Shown here one piece after another: positions 11,546 through 25,429 of a stretch of DNA of 64,000 nucleotides (positions are counted from its first letter, which is position 1; every line of letters begins with the position of its first letter). The translations under genes were made by a program, and so were the position numbers. Origin of the DNA: Onthophagus taurus (lineage: Eukaryota > Arthropoda > Insecta > Coleoptera > Scarabaeidae). The notes under the pieces were generated by a model. The model searched no databases. It worked only from the letters and a program-made list of their open reading frames with translations, and was not told where the DNA came from. The stretch lies in contig NC_091972.1 of NCBI RefSeq assembly GCF_036711975.1, positions 9,367,001 through 9,431,000 on the forward strand, in the 5' to 3' direction.

Positions 11546-12306
11546 ATCCCAAATTTATGAACTCAACAATGCAGCTGAGAACTAAATATGACCTACTTTT
11601 TAACTATTTATACAATGGATTACAGACAACAGTAGATGCTTTGTAAAGTATAAGGCTTTAACGGCTTATTATTAAAAAATAATGAGAAACTTTTAAATCA
11701 CCTGTGCTGCTATTAAAGCGTTGCTTGACGTGTCGGATGACATGTTACATTTTTCTTCAAAAACAAGTTCAAGAATGCGAAGTTTTAGGCATACACTGTA
11801 AATTGGATAAGCGAACTGATTTATATGAAATGATGATGAAGATTATGTTCTAACATACAATTTCTCATAACTACTTACACATTTGGTGTTATATGATGCT
11901 TATTATCTCCATCTTATTTCGAAACGAACGTCATATTCAATATTAATAGGAAAAACACAGTGGTACTAACGAAACTAAATTTGACTACCGTCAAAACGAA
12001 ATTAATTCTAAAAAATAAGGAATGAGAGATATTAAAACAAACAATAATGTTAATTTAATTAAGCCAAATGTATTTTTTGTATACTTAATTAGCATAATTT
12101 ACAAAAAAGTATAAGAAATTTTTTTATTCCTTAACTAGGTCTTGAAACAAAAAAAATCTTGCTTTCAACACATCATTTTTAGGTATATTTTGCAGCAACT
12201 CGATCAAAAGTGACAAATTACAGTAATATAACCTAACTCATCCAAAAAAAAATTTAAATGCCAATAAATAACAATTTTTATCCCTTTACAATAACTCAGT
12301 ACATTT
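11546..12306. other. 3' flank of seryl-tRNA synthetase
   Basis: AT-rich sequence with no credible gene. On the minus strand an AATAAA-type signal (TTTATT on the plus strand at 12123-12128) sits about 180 bases past the SerRS stop codon and could serve as its polyadenylation signal. Confidence 0.4.
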
Positions 12307-13812
12307 TTATTCTTCTCCAGCCCCCAGCTTTTTAGCCATCCCCTCCTTCTGTTTCTTATTCTTTTTTGAAGCTTGTTCAAGATCAATTGGAGCAGGTTTA
12401 ACAAATGGAATAACATCCCTATACATTTCTGGCATAAATTCTTTCAAACAATCCGGTACTTTCACCCCATCTTCACCTTGGTGTACCTCCAATATAGCGC
12501 AAATAACCCTCGTTGTCGCACACATTGTTGCGTTTAACATATGAACGTAATCTGTAGCAGCGTTCATTTTTTTTGTTTGTCCATACCGGACTAAAAGCCT
12601 TCGCGATTGATATTCTAAACAATTGCTGCAAGAAACCAATTCTCGGAACGCCCCTGATCCTGGAAACCAAGCTTCTAAATCTAATTTTTTCGCAGCTGCG
12701 TGATTTAACGCGCCAGAAACGATATTAACTATGCGATAAGGTATTCCTAAAGCTTGATAAAAATCTTCGGCGTTTTGAATCATTTCATCCATCATTTCCC
12801 AAGATTTATTATTAAAAGGTGATGTGATACAGAATTGTTCAACTTTTTCAAATTGATGGACACGGAAAATACCACGTGTATCTCTACCATGGCTACCAAC
12901 TTCTTGACGGAAACATGTTGATATTCCAGCATAACGGATTGGAAGGGAACTTTCTGGTAGCCATTCATCGCGATGGAATGCAGCAATTGGTTGCTCAGAA
13001 GTGGCTATTAAATATTTTTCTTCAATTTCTTTATCTTCAGCACGTTCACCTTTGCCAATCACTTTATAGAGTTCTTCATCAAATTGTGAAAGTTGGGCTA
13101 CTTCTTGCATAATCTCTTTTCGCATAAAGAATGGAGTGTAAAGTGGTTTATAATTTTTTAAATGCAATTTTCTTAATGCAAATTGAATTATTGCATATTC
13201 TAAAAAGACAGCTGGACCAGTTAAATAATAACCTCTACCTCCGGAAACAACAGCCCCCCTTTCTCCATCCATTCCATCAATCATACAAATCAAATCAACA
13301 TGAGAATACTTTTTCTTTATTGTGCAATCACCAAAGGTCCTCTCAACTTTATTTTCATCTTCATCATTACTAACAGGAACAGATTCATGTAAATGATTTC
13401 CAACTTCCCTTAAAGCCGAATTCCTTTCTTTTTCTACTTCCAAAAGATCCTTTTCATTTTTACTAATAGCATCATCAATTAATCCTCTAACCTTTTTTAT
13501 TTGAGACACCGTTAACGGTTTTAAAAGATCACCCGTTAAACTTTCTAATTGTTCAACAACGTTTTTAGGCACTTCTTCATTAGGATCACCTTGAGGCTCC
13601 TTCTTTTTCATTTTTTCACCGGTTTCTTTACTACATACATTTTTTAACTTATTCCAATTATCCGCTTTATGTCTTAATTGTCTCCATTGGGTGTCTTTTT
13701 CAACCACCGTATTCACCAGGCCGATATCTTTAAACCGTTTCGTTTGATTCGTACGGATTTTATCGGGATCTCCTCCTTTATCGGAACGGAATAAATCTAA
13801 ATCCAATACCAT
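12307..13812 (-). CDS. SerRS: Seryl-tRNA synthetase, cytoplasmic
   Basis: Uninterrupted 501-codon gene (ATG at 13810-13812, TAA at 12307-12309). It charges tRNA-Ser with serine in the cytosol and also supplies the precursor for selenocysteine charging where that pathway exists. The N-terminal tRNA-binding coiled coil spans about residues 1-130, with [20 protein letters not shown] at the start. The class II catalytic core follows: TSEQP serine pocket at 271-275, motif 2 starting [14 protein letters not shown] at 301, and motif 3 [13 protein letters not shown] at 433-445. The tail is lysine-rich (SKKNKKQKE) and short, without the longer nuclear-targeting UNE-S extension of vertebrates. The start agrees with the conserved eukaryotic N-terminus, unlike mitochondrial SerRS, which begins with a targeting peptide. 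It lies head-to-head with the RFX gene. The lack of introns is notable; with intact motifs it appears to be functional. Confidence 0.97.
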   Translation of the reverse strand: MVLDLDLFRSDKGGDPDKIRTNQTKRFKDIGLVNTVVEKDTQWRQLRHKADNWNKLKNVCSKETGEKMKKKEPQGDPNEEVPKNVVEQLESLTGDLLKPLTVSQIKKVRGLIDDAISKNEKDLLEVEKERNSALREVGNHLHESVPVSNDEDENKVERTFGDCTIKKKYSHVDLICMIDGMDGERGAVVSGGRGYYLTGPAVFLEYAIIQFALRKLHLKNYKPLYTPFFMRKEIMQEVAQLSQFDEELYKVIGKGERAEDKEIEEKYLIATSEQPIAAFHRDEWLPESSLPIRYAGISTCFRQEVGSHGRDTRGIFRVHQFEKVEQFCITSPFNNKSWEMMDEMIQNAEDFYQALGIPYRIVNIVSGALNHAAAKKLDLEAWFPGSGAFRELVSCSNCLEYQSRRLLVRYGQTKKMNAATDYVHMLNATMCATTRVICAILEVHQGEDGVKVPDCLKEFMPEMYRDVIPFVKPAPIDLEQASKKNKKQKEGMAKKLGAGEE

Positions 13813-14482
13813 TTTGAAATTTTCTTAGTTACACAGATGTAAATGCTGATGTAAGAAATGCGGCACTTTACACGTTGAATGACGAATCGATCGATTTATA
13901 GGTTAGGATGGTGCATTGTCAAAGGTGAAGTATTAAGGTCTATTCTTATATTGTGATGGAACGATATGAGTGAGATGGATAGGTTGGGTTTATGGGGAAG
14001 TGAAGGAGATGGAATTAGTGTAATTTGACGTTTGGTGTGTTTTATATCTATTATGTTGAAAACAGCTATTTGTGGTTATGAAAGGTATTTAAAATAATTT
14101 GGAAGAAATGAATTAATTTGAAAAATTATGAATTTGAAAAGTTTATGAAAATGTTTATAAAAAAATTTAATGATAGTGTCATCTATTGGTAGTAAGGTAT
14201 TACATGATGCTGCCATCTTTGTTTTAAAACTGAAAATAAATGTGCCATTTAACGAGATAAGTTCGCGTTGTTCAGCGCCAGTCGATTGTGGAATAGTAGA
14301 CCAGCTGACTGGAATTGTCATAAATACACCAAAAAAAAATGTCCCGGTCTCGTTCCAGTAGGGATTCGTCGCGATGGCAATTGTAAGGGCCCCCGGCTTG
14401 TCGATCAGCGTCAGACGAACTGTCTAGCGTCGATCGAGACCCGTTCCTGGCCCCAATTTCGGCAAGAGATGGACGAACAGCC
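13813..14482. promoter_or_regulatory. Divergent promoter region, SerRS / RFX factor
   Basis: 670 bases separate the SerRS and RFX start codons. The left third should hold the SerRS 5' UTR and promoter, and the right third (about 14160-14482) the RFX leader. The leader includes a 15-codon upstream frame (ATG 14339-14341, TAA 14384-14386) in the same frame as the RFX start. A strong GTAAGG donor overlaps that stop at 14383. No TATA box is obvious. Confidence 0.45.
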
Positions 14483-17400
14483 ATGGATGGGATGGGAGAC
14501 GCAGTGTTGAACAATGGCAGCTGTGACAGTTTGCCATTCGAGCCGGAGAACCGTCTCGAGGAAATACAAGACACCATCAGGTACACATTCGCTATCTTTA
14601 GATAACACAACAATAACATAATCAATTAATTATCTAATTATTTTGGTAGTGAAACCAGTAAAGTTAAGATCAACAGTATCCTTAAAGAAGTTGATACACT
14701 TACTCCAGTTGAGAAACTCTTATTATATTTTAAATTACCAACGGAAAAAAGTCTTGTTGATCCATTAAAGCAGCCCACCAATCCATTAGGAAGTCGTGTT
14801 GAGATTAATCTTACCATACAGTGGATTAAAACTCATCTTGAAGAGGATCCTGATATTTCATTGCAAAAGAAAAATGTTTATGATGAATACACGTAAGATT
14901 TAAATCATTACATCATCAAGACTTAATACTATATGCTGCTTTATTTAATTTTTAGATCATATTGTAGTGAAAATCAGATTAAACCACTTTCGACAGCCGA
15001 TTTTGGTAAGGTAATGAAACAGGTCTATCCTAGGGTTAAACCAAGAAGGTTAGGAACAAGGGGAAACTCACAATATTGCTATTCTGGACTTAGGACAAGA
15101 ATTAAGTTGGGAACGCCTGGTCTTCCTGATCTATCTCAAAAACCACAAGTAATAAGATTATTTGATCTCTAAAAAAATGATTTTATGACATCCATTTTTT
15201 GTTTTAGTCGACCGAATTTACAATATGGAACGATTCGGATGTCTTTGCGGCCGTGTGGTGTATCATTAAGGAATGGTCAGAAACAAAACTCGGGTCCAAG
15301 TTTAATTCATGGTTCAATTTGGCACACTTTCTCGTCAAGAATCATTCAATTGGAGCCGGGACGAATGCTGCCTCTGTGATCATATCTGCCATTCAAAATG
15401 AGCAGAACGGTAAAACATTTTGTAGCAAAATTTTTGGGTTCTATTGATTTTATATGATTTATAATTAAATTTTTATTCATTTCCCTATAAATTAAGGGTA
15501 AAAGTTGGATTTAGTTCCACATTTTTAATTAATTAACGCCCAAATTAAAATTAAATTTGTTTTTATTGTTATTTATTAATTTATTCTTGGTCAAATAAGT
15601 TCAAAAAAAACTCGAACATTTCTTTCGTCAATGGCGTCAAAGGCCTTGCTGTGACGTCATTGGAGGAATTGACATTTCTATATTTTTATTTATATACGTA
15701 AATCAACATAAACTCTCTATTTCTTGAGTTTAATAACACATGTTTAGTGTTTAAATTTATAAATATTATTATATTTATATCTAAAGTTACGATAAAAATG
15801 TTATAATTGTAGTAATAATTGTTGGTTTAGAAAATAGATGGCGGCACGATACTTTATTTTTATCGAATTTTCTTTAAGTAAATTAAGACAGTAATTGTTG
15901 AGAAAGTTAAAACGCCTTCGTTAAACATTAAGTTAAATTGACTATTAACGATGGTACAAATTATTTAAGGCCCTTCACCACCTAACAATAATATACTATA
16001 TTTTTCCTCCAATGACGTCACATTTCCCACCTTACCCCGCCAATGTCAATTTGTTCGAGTTGGATAACCTTGGGGAGTTTAAGTGTGAAATTGAGCAAAG
16101 CACTTCAGCGCAAAGTGTTTTTGTGCATAATTTAGATCTTAGAGAATAGTAATTTATGTATTTTTATATATAGGTGATTTAACAAATGCTGTGAATAGTA
16201 ACAGACACAAGGAAGCGATAAGAAAACTTCAACAGAAATGCGAGGGAAAAGAGCAAAAGCGGAAATTACAAGTAAATATTTTAAAAGATTTATTATGTAT
16301 CATACTAAATTAATTGATTTAGGTTCAGCAAGTAAAACAAGAACCAAAATCGCGTTCAAAAAAACCAAAAGTAGTTTTGCCGTCGTCAACGTCAACAAGT
16401 CGAGGTTCATCGCCATCGTCATCGTCGTCATCGGCTGAAAACAAGCTGCAAAGTCCGCAATTGCAAGGTCCGAAACAAGTCTGTGATATAGATTTCCGGA
16501 ACGGCGCGGCCGCAACTCAACAACAGGATGCGACGCCACCGCTCCTGGCGGCCGTTTCGTTTCACAGGCCGCCGGCGGCTGTTGAAGGTAAAGTAGCAAT
16601 ACCGCGCCTTCCAACCGCGTCAAAACAACAACAATTACAATCCCCGCCCGATTCAACGGCGCCACGTTCCAAGAACATGAAGTACAAACACATCCAGCCG
16701 AAATGTGATATGAGCACGTACAACCTGCAGCAGACAACCACTGTTAACGTCGCGCGTGGTTCTGCTGCGAACCACCGATCTCAAGAAACTTTAGGAGGTA
16801 AGTTAAATAGTAGAAAGTTAAAGAAAAGGGAGGAAACGGTCACCGCAAGTTTCCTTGAAGATGACACGACGGAATTGTTATCACGGCAACGATTAATTAG
16901 TGTGGGAAATTTGGATAAGGACGCGTTGGATGAATATTTAGGAAAAAATAATAGTCAAGAAACGGAAGAAGAAATAATGCATTATTATGAAAATTCAAGG
17001 TTCGAAGATACAAATAAAACAATACAATTATCACAATTAAGATCACTTTTGGAGCAATCAACAACTGTACAAGATAATAATGCAAATTTAAAAAGTAGTT
17101 TAAAGCAAGACGCTCCGGTTGTTTTACCGAATTTTCAAGCGAGTTTGGGTCGACGTCGAGTTAGTTTTGATCCGCAATATCCCGAAGAGGTCCCCCCAAG
17201 TCCGAATACGCGTACTAAAAATTATTCTTTTACGCCAATATCACCTGGATCAAAATCTCCAAAATCCTCAAGTGCAACTCCAAGTCCTTTTGTTAGTCCA
17301 AGAAATACACCTTTACCAAGAGCAAGAGGCAATTCTCATCCTTATCTTTTAACTAATTCACTTTCCAAAAAACGAAAAAATGTTAAAGAATTCGACGTCA

Positions 17401-18197
17401 CTCAAGTTAATATAAATATGCCAATGTCAGCCCCTCCAAGTCCAAAAGTTGCGTTTTCACATAACACACAACCTACATTTACTTATAATGTATCAACAAA
17501 TGTTCAAAATGATCAATTATCAGCTGAAGTTAGTAGTTTATTTGATAGTTTACCACCAGCTACAGATCCAATTTTAATGAGATCACAATCTGTTCCAGTG
17601 AATGTAGCTCAAAATTTTAATACAATTCCGTTTTATGATTATAATTTTCACGAACAACTACAAACAACAACAAATCAACTAACTTCAGATCAATTAACCT
17701 CAGAACAACTTACAAAAGAATTATCAACAAGTGAGCATACTTTTGGGCCTGTTGATAATATTTTAACAAATTCGATTGATTTAAATTCCTTGAAAATAAA
17801 TCCGTCGCGTTCAGTTCCAAGTACTCCAATTCCCGTTCAACAACCAGAACATATAATAACAAATGCGGAAGTAAATTCATATTCATCGAGATCGTATCCA
17901 TCGACACCGATGACAAATGAAACGTTTCAATATGGTGGGAAAACTAAGGATTATTTATTAAACGGGCAACCGATTAAAGATAAAAAACCGGATGAGGATA
18001 TTGCTGGGTTGCCTTTAATAGATATGGAGGGGTTGGAAATTGGTCATGGATTGCAAGGATTAGATGCGATCGACAATAAAGAGGACGGTTTTTTTGTGCA
18101 ATTGGATGGAACGGTAACCGGTTTTACGGTTAAACAAAACGAGGAAGACTTTGAGGGTATCGATGGTGATTATTTTAAAGGTGTTACTGATGGATAA
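14483..18197 (+). CDS. RFX-family winged-helix transcription factor, RFX5/RFX7 type
   Basis: Six exons: 14483-14580, 14650-14892, 14956-15148, 15208-15409, 16174-16271 and 16323-18197. Together they encode 902 residues with phase kept at every junction. A helical dimerisation segment (KINSILKEVDTLTPVEKLLL, about residues 38-58) precedes the RFX DNA-binding domain (about 80-165), with IQWIKTHLEEDPD, PLSTADFGKVMKQVYP and RRLGTRGNSQYCYSGL. A conserved helical region follows (VFAAVWCIIKEWSE to SVIISAIQNEQ, about 180-245). The last exon is long, low-complexity and Ser/Pro/Gln-rich, with conserved-looking islands such as RRRVSFDPQYPEEVPPSP and KNYSFTPISPGSKSP. The layout matches RFX5/RFX7 and lacks the extra domains of RFX1-4/6. 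The product is a nuclear X-box-binding regulator. The start at 14483 keeps the conserved RLEEIQDTIR lead-in; alternative leaders are possible. Confidence 0.9.
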
Positions 18198-21100
18198 TGA
18201 AAAAAAAGTTCTTTTTTGTTTTGACTAATTGATAAGGATAATGATGGTAAAAAACGTGATAGACTTAAAAATCATGATGAGGGTTGTAATTTTTCTTCTT
18301 TTTGTTTTAAGATGGGAAGTTTTATTAATTTTTACTTTCTTATTAATTTGTGTTTGAAAAATTTTAATGATTTTGTAAAATATGAGTTGGGCAAATTTCT
18401 AAAATTAAGGTTCAACAATTTTTTCAATTTAAGTTGAGAAAGTTTCAACTTTTTTGCAGGGAAAAAATTGATCTTTTTCATTTAAAAATTGTTACTAAAA
18501 AATAATATTCGATTTATAGTAAAACCACAACAATCGATGCAAGTCTACAACGACTGCAATAAATTAATCAAAAGTCGCCATAAAAGTAGTATTTTTGGGA
18601 AAGTTTTGAATTTTATGGGAAACATTTTTTAGAAACCTTGTTATGATAAAAAATTAAATAGGAATGGAAGTTCCTATAAATTTTCTAAGGAGAAAAGTAA
18701 TAAAATAACAGTTATATGTATCAAGGCAATAAAGCTAAACTATTTTATAGACGAATGTGCTGATGCAGCTGCCAAAAGGTATAACATGGGGCATTAAAGT
18801 CAATACCAAACTGATCCATTTAAAAAGCAGATCGTTTTAAAACTTTGTCTTTAACGTAATAAACTCTTTAAATAGATTAAGTATCGTTAAACCGTTAAAT
18901 AGTACCGTTAAATTTTGCTAATGATTTTAGCATGTATTTGAAAATGCTTATTTTTATAGAAAATGGGCGATTGTGGTATTTAATCCATTTAGAGGCTTTA
19001 ATGCAACAATGCATAATTGCAATGGAAAATATAACATCTTTAAAGATAAAAAGTTAGATGCATAATTTGGGTTTTCGCTACAAGCACTATCTTTTTAATT
19101 TCTTACGAAATATTTTCAATTTGTTTGGAAAAATGCTATTATTAGCTATTTTTTTCAATGATTTTTATTAATTTAATACTTACAAGTAACCGGTTTAGGA
19201 AATCTCTTTATAGTTTTTGAAATTTAAAATATGTAACCAATAGAATAAGGAGAAATACAGCTAAAGTTAATCGTTCATGATGGTTGTTATACTCTGTCAT
19301 TGTTTATGTTCATCATTCTTTGATTTCTAGTAATAAAGCAACATATCACAGAAAATTTAGACAACGATTAAACAACACGCGAATTTAGAACACAATTAGA
19401 AATTGTTTAATGACTTTAGTAGCTTATAGTAGATCATGATTCAAATCGTTACATGCTTTCAATGATGATTTTAAATTACCAAACCAGTTAGCTACTGGAT
19501 AGCTGAAAGTTTTAAAAAAAATTGACTCTTGAAAGTTGTTCATCAAACCGACTTGTTTAATTGTAGCGTTGTTGTTCAAAATTCGTCTGGTTCGAAGTTG
19601 TATCCATACGAAACTATTTTTTTATCTACTTCCTGTATAAAAATCGTTCTTGAGTTAAGGGTTAAACTAAATATTAAGTTTTAATATCAATACATTTTTT
19701 GATTTTTTCAATCTATTAAAATCAATATACTTGAACTTTTTTATCTTTTCAAATTTAATAATAAATTTAATAACTTTACTGCGATGCGATGTGACATCAA
19801 TGAGAATAAAATATACGATCGAATTCAAATATTTTTTATTTCGCATCAAAAATTATACTTTAAGAACATCATTTCGTAATTTATAATCTTAGATGATATA
19901 GTTTGAAGCTTATTCTTTGTCTATATGCTCGACTGGCAAAAACTCTGTTTTGGTTCGATTTGAAAAATTCATTTTCAGTTCGATCAAAGCAACTGATAAA
20001 TTTTCCAGAGATAAAGGACGACTTAAATACTGTTTCAACCCGTGATCTATTTACAAAGGTAGAAATTGATAATAAAAATTCTTTGTAAAATCCAATCTGG
20101 TCCAATATAAAACCACATATTTGTTTATTCCACTTATGTTTAAATTATCAATTTTTATTCTATTTAGCTGAGGAGTCTTTTTTATTCTATTCACTTCATT
20201 CATCTTTTTGTTCTGATCGTATCTCCACACTGCATTCTCATCATGTGCATGATTGAATTTTGGTGTCCTAAATACCACTTTTAAAAAATCTATAAATGAC
20301 CTCGGTTTCGCAACTTCCCTCAAAGAGGTTTCTTGTTATACCGTCGTATACAGTCGTAGTCTTGTTGTTTGTCAAAATAGATGCGATAATATTGACCATA
20401 ATGTGAACAAGTAAATTGTTTATAAAACCGTCTTCAAAAACTTTCTAAAATACTTTAACGGAGTACCAAGTTTATCTAGTTTTGTAAACTTTTATGTCAC
20501 AATTAGTTTAAATTAACTATAAGTAAGTTATTAATTAAAAAAATTAATTCAAACCTGATTTCTTTGTTTTCTTTTCAGTTAAACTAAGCGGGATTAATAG
20601 AGAACAATTAGCTATTAATAAAATTTAATTTTTTATAGCTTCAAAAATTCCAATGACTCCAAGTGATATCATATATCGTTATTGTTAGTTACCTTTATTT
20701 GGGATTAATGATGGGTGGGTAAAATAGCTGTATTTGTTAAATTGTAATACGGAGCTATAATTACGAATTTGTTATTAAATTAATTTGGTAATCAAGATTT
20801 ATTTAGTTTTTTTAAAATTATTTTGAGTCTGTTTATTACGAACCCGGGTTATAACGTTCAATTGGATATAAAGTATGTTCTTTTTCGGTCCCCTTGCTTA
20901 TAGTATAAGAAGATTCGAACGTCATAAGCATATAAAACTCTTACTTTTAGTGGATAACCATGCTGCTGGCTACCGTAAAATCTATTAAAAAAATTGATTA
21001 AAGAGTCGGATGATGGGGAAAATTTTGTATTGTGTTTGTTGGCGCAAGTTTGGAATACAATTGGTCAAGAAATAATTAGAAATTGCTTCAGACCTTAGTT

Positions 21101-24100
21101 ATATACATTTTGAATTTGATTTTTGAACACGAATTTATTGGTTTGATTGATTAACCGTACCTTATTAAACATGATATTTTATTATAACGTACTTCCTGAC
21201 ACAACCTACGCATTTTTAGATCCCGTGAGGGTATTTTATAACCAGAGTCGACTGTATATACATATTCGCACATACAAAGTATATGTGTAAAATAAGAAGT
21301 ATTGTAATCATATAAAAAAATCGATTTTTATGAAACATTTTGAATATTTTTGTTCTTATATCTGCTTGTATGTGTAAACACGATAACTTAAAAAAGGAAT
21401 TAACTGCGTTGGTTAACTTCATGGCTATTACACCAAAACTATAGATATGTATTAGTCTTTTGAGTGCAACCAGCCAACCCGAAATACTACTTTACTTGAA
21501 TACATCTTGAATCATTTTCATACAAACTTCTTTTAAATAGAATGCCCATATTTTATGGGCATTTATACATACAAAGAATGTACTGGAAATCGCAGTACTG
21601 GCAGTGGCTTCTGGTACAGCAAAGAACTGTTTAGTTTCCTTATATGGAAATTGTCAAATCCAACGCAAAATGGCCTTACCGATTGTAATTACACCATTCA
21701 TTACGATATGGTCTTAACTGACTCAAGATTGAAATAAAACTGGCATTTATCGACGAAAACTATAACAATTTTATTATTTGTTTGGTACATTATATTACAA
21801 ATGGATAATTCCTATAAAATATGTTTCCTATAAAAGTCAGTTACTAAAAAATAATATCAAATTTGATACTTTGATGTTGATCAAAAAATATTTACTAAAC
21901 TAATTTGAGATTTATCATTAAAACACTAAAGATTGAAGGTTTTACTATAAATTAAAAAATTTCCCATCTTTAAATTAATAAATAATGTATATTATAAAAA
22001 AAAGTAATATTTAATAACTTGGTTTGTTAAAAAATTGCGGGCTGTGCTTTTCTTTTCAAAATTAAGAACCTAGTGAGATAAATAAGGAAAAAAATCTTTG
22101 ATGATTGTAATAAGAGTTAAAAAATGCAGAGATAAAGTGAGAAAGTGTGGGCAATATCATGGAAAAGTGAGTTAAGTCGTTTTTTTTTGTAATGATTTAG
22201 TATTTCAAATTGAAATTGAAGCAGCTGAATGAGAACTACATCACTTCTTTACGATATTGAACTTTTTAATTCATTTTTTTTTTTAAATAAAATTAATTTC
22301 TTTCAAAACAATCGTTAATAGAATAAAAAATTAGAACGAAAAAAAAAAAGAATAGAATTGAAAGAAAAGAATAATTATTGTTATTATTTGTTATTTCTGT
22401 TAGAAAAAAAAATCTATTTTATATATGTGTATAACTTTTATCATTTTTATTTCGCGGAATTTTCAAAAAAAAAAACTCTTCCACTTAATTTTTATTATTA
22501 TTAGTTATTATTAATCTTTAGCCTTTAAGTGTTATATATCTATTCATCGGTGATATTTGAGTTTAAAAAAAGTGAAATTTCAATATAAACGTTTTAGGAA
22601 GAAAAATTTAAAATTTTTAACTATTTTAAAATCAAATTTCTTTTTTAAAATTTTAATTTATTATTTTCAAGCAAAATTTTTTCGTAGTTAGTGAATATCT
22701 GTGATAAATCAAAATTTGATAATATTTATATGGCACTAAAAAAGAGAAAAAACGTTTTTTGATAGAATTTCTAAAATTAAAAATGAAATCAACAATTACT
22801 ACGATATAATAGATACTTTATTGTGTTTATCAATATTTCTTTTCATTTAATAATTAAAAAATAATCTTTTTTTCCATTTAAATCCCACATTTTTTTGATT
22901 ATTTTCGGCGCTGTATATATTTTTTATTTTTAGTCTTGCTGATTCTATGTGCTGTGTTGTTGTTAGATCTGGATATATTTTTTTTTCAATAAGTCTTTCA
23001 ATTAAAAAAGTTACTCCAATATATTTATTATTAATAAAAAACAACACCGCTTTCGATCGTAAGGTGTATATATTTTTTTTTTAAATAAATGTCTATTAAA
23101 ATAAATATATTAAAGTAAGTTATCCAAAACCCTCTTTACCCAACATTTATTTCTGTTTTAATCCAGTTCTAACAACTTTTAGTAAGTAAATAACCAATTT
23201 TAGGACCACTTTGAGAACACATTTCATTTTTTTGATTGATAATAAAAAAATGGTTTTAAGAAATAACTTAAAAGTGGTCTAAGCACTGAATGTTTAGGGT
23301 TATGTAAATAAAAATAAAAAAAAAAATAAGTAAGAGGTGAATTTATTTGTAATTTAAAAAGAAAAGTAAAAAAATCAGCTACTTAATAAATAAATTCATC
23401 TCATAAACAAAAAAAATTAATAATTTTTTATAAATATATGTACATGTATAAATAAGATCCCTGCCTAATACCCGTGCCTAGCTTGTTAATGAAGAAGAAA
23501 AAAACAGTAAATTTAAATCACAGCTAAAAAAACCGTAGATGTTTGAGGAAAAAAATCTTTACGTACATCAAAATACGTTTTTAAAATTAAATTTTAATGC
23601 GGTGTTTATTTTTTTTATTTAAAACTTCTTTTTTATAAATCATCACGTACTGCTTGAAGCGCTATATTGTTTGTTATTTTACTATGAAATTTTTAAGCTA
23701 TTATTTCCAATTTTAGTAGTCGTTTTATAAAATTTAAAAAAATCAAAAAAATAATTTGTATCTGATAATAATTTGTTGTGTGTAATCAAAGGCATCTTCT
23801 TATCGATTCTGTTTTAACTTGATCTCGCTTTATATTTTTTAATTATTATCTTATTATTATTTTGTAATTTGTAATCATCACAAAAGAATTTACAAACAAA
23901 AAAAAATAATAATAAACGAAAATACGAATCAAATTTGTATCTGTTAAAGTAAGTTTATTAATTATTATTAATTTTTAACACTTAAGTTTTTTTTTTAATC
24001 TATGTGCTAACAATTTTCTTCTTTTTTTAAAAGGAGGAAATTAAAAAAAAATAATCCCCTTAAGTTATTCGTTATTTTGTTTATAAAATGTACTCAGATT

Positions 24101-25030
24101 TGAAGAGAAAGAAATGTTTATAAAATATTGTGTAACGTAGAGAAAAAGAAAACATATCTAAAAAGCAAAAAATCTTTTTTGCATTTAATAAATATTTTAT
24201 TGATAGGATCAAATTTTTTTGGTAATCTAAAGTTTAATTTGATTTTTTATGTTGTAAAAAAAATATTAATGGAACGGAAAAGTCTGAACCGTAAGTCTAT
24301 AATAATGTATAGAGATCGAAACGTACTGATTTAAGCAAGAAGATAAAAAGGGGAACTGTTGCAAGCTGTGAAGTACAAATTAAATAACTCGAGAAAAAAA
24401 CATAGGGAAAAAAATTAATTAAAAAAAAAATTAAAAGTAAGCAAACAAAGTGAAAAAAAGAGAATGTGAAAAATGTAATGATGATGAAAAAAAATTTGAA
24501 GAAAAAAATGATTGTTTGTGAACTGGTTGATTATATGATTAGGGTTTTTTAGTTAGTTGTATGCTAACGAATGATGTCTTGACGTATGCGTTAAATGTAT
24601 GATACATTCAAGTGAAATATATATTCAAGTACATTGTTAAATTATTTTTGTTTTATTTTAATCATCATGTTACATTATCAAATAAAAAGTTCATCCAAAT
24701 GATTATAAGTTCTGATTGGAAAACCGTTTTATTCCATTCTAGCCAGAAACATTTACAAGAGTTTTGAGTAACTAAGAATTATTTATGATGACTTAAAAAA
24801 AGTGATTGTGTAAAAGGAAGTCGGATATAATTTTTGACAAGAACTAAAAGTCGTTTTCTTTAATTGAATATTAATAAGTATGTTGCTTTTTAGACTATAT
24901 TAATTCAAAATTCTTGGATTATTTTATACTGGACGAGCAAATATAAATATAAACCAAAAAGACCAACAAAAGGGCTTATCAGAAGTTATACTCTAGCCTG
25001 ACTCAAATACTAACTATATTTATTGTAAAT
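18198..25030. other. RFX 3' UTR and long AT-rich gene-poor stretch
   Basis: About 6.8 kb of very AT-rich DNA with long A/T runs, especially 22.2-24.5 kb. Open frames here are short and of low complexity, and none resembles a known protein. The first kilobase or more probably belongs to the RFX 3' UTR. A small perfect hairpin occurs at about 21540-21562 (AATGCCCATA / TATGGGCATT). I see no RNA gene or clear transposon end. Confidence 0.5.
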
Positions 25031-25429
25031 TACCATACTATGGATCAATTGCAACTGAGTTTACAACTGAATGTCCTATACACATATGTAAAATGTTATT
25101 GCAGAAAATTCCTAATTCATTATTTATGTCTTGATTCAAGAACTAGCCATGTTACAGGAACGCTCAAGCTAACGAATAGGAAAGAATTGCCAAGTGAAAT
25201 AAAAAAAGTCCTCGGAGACTTGTATGAGGTTGTGTAGAAATAATGAGCAAGATACCAAATATTACATTGAGTTATATAAAATATATTCTTCAGGCAGACT
25301 AATATGGCTGTGTAAGCTCTTCTTTTCAGCTTATGGAAATTTGCATGATCAATACCTACATTCTGTATAAATTAGAAAATTTAATTAGAAACATTTCAAG
25401 TGTAATTTTCACTTCTTGTTGTATGCTGT

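Noticed and set aside
14268..14510. Separate small gene in the RFX leader
   Set aside because: It is a different frame over the RFX first exon and leader, with no recognisable domain; the RFX reading is supported by conserved sequence and splicing.
16300..16737. 145-codon gene antisense to the RFX last exon
   Set aside because: It lies opposite the Ser/Gln/Pro-rich RFX coding sequence, where the complement naturally stays open; no family resemblance.
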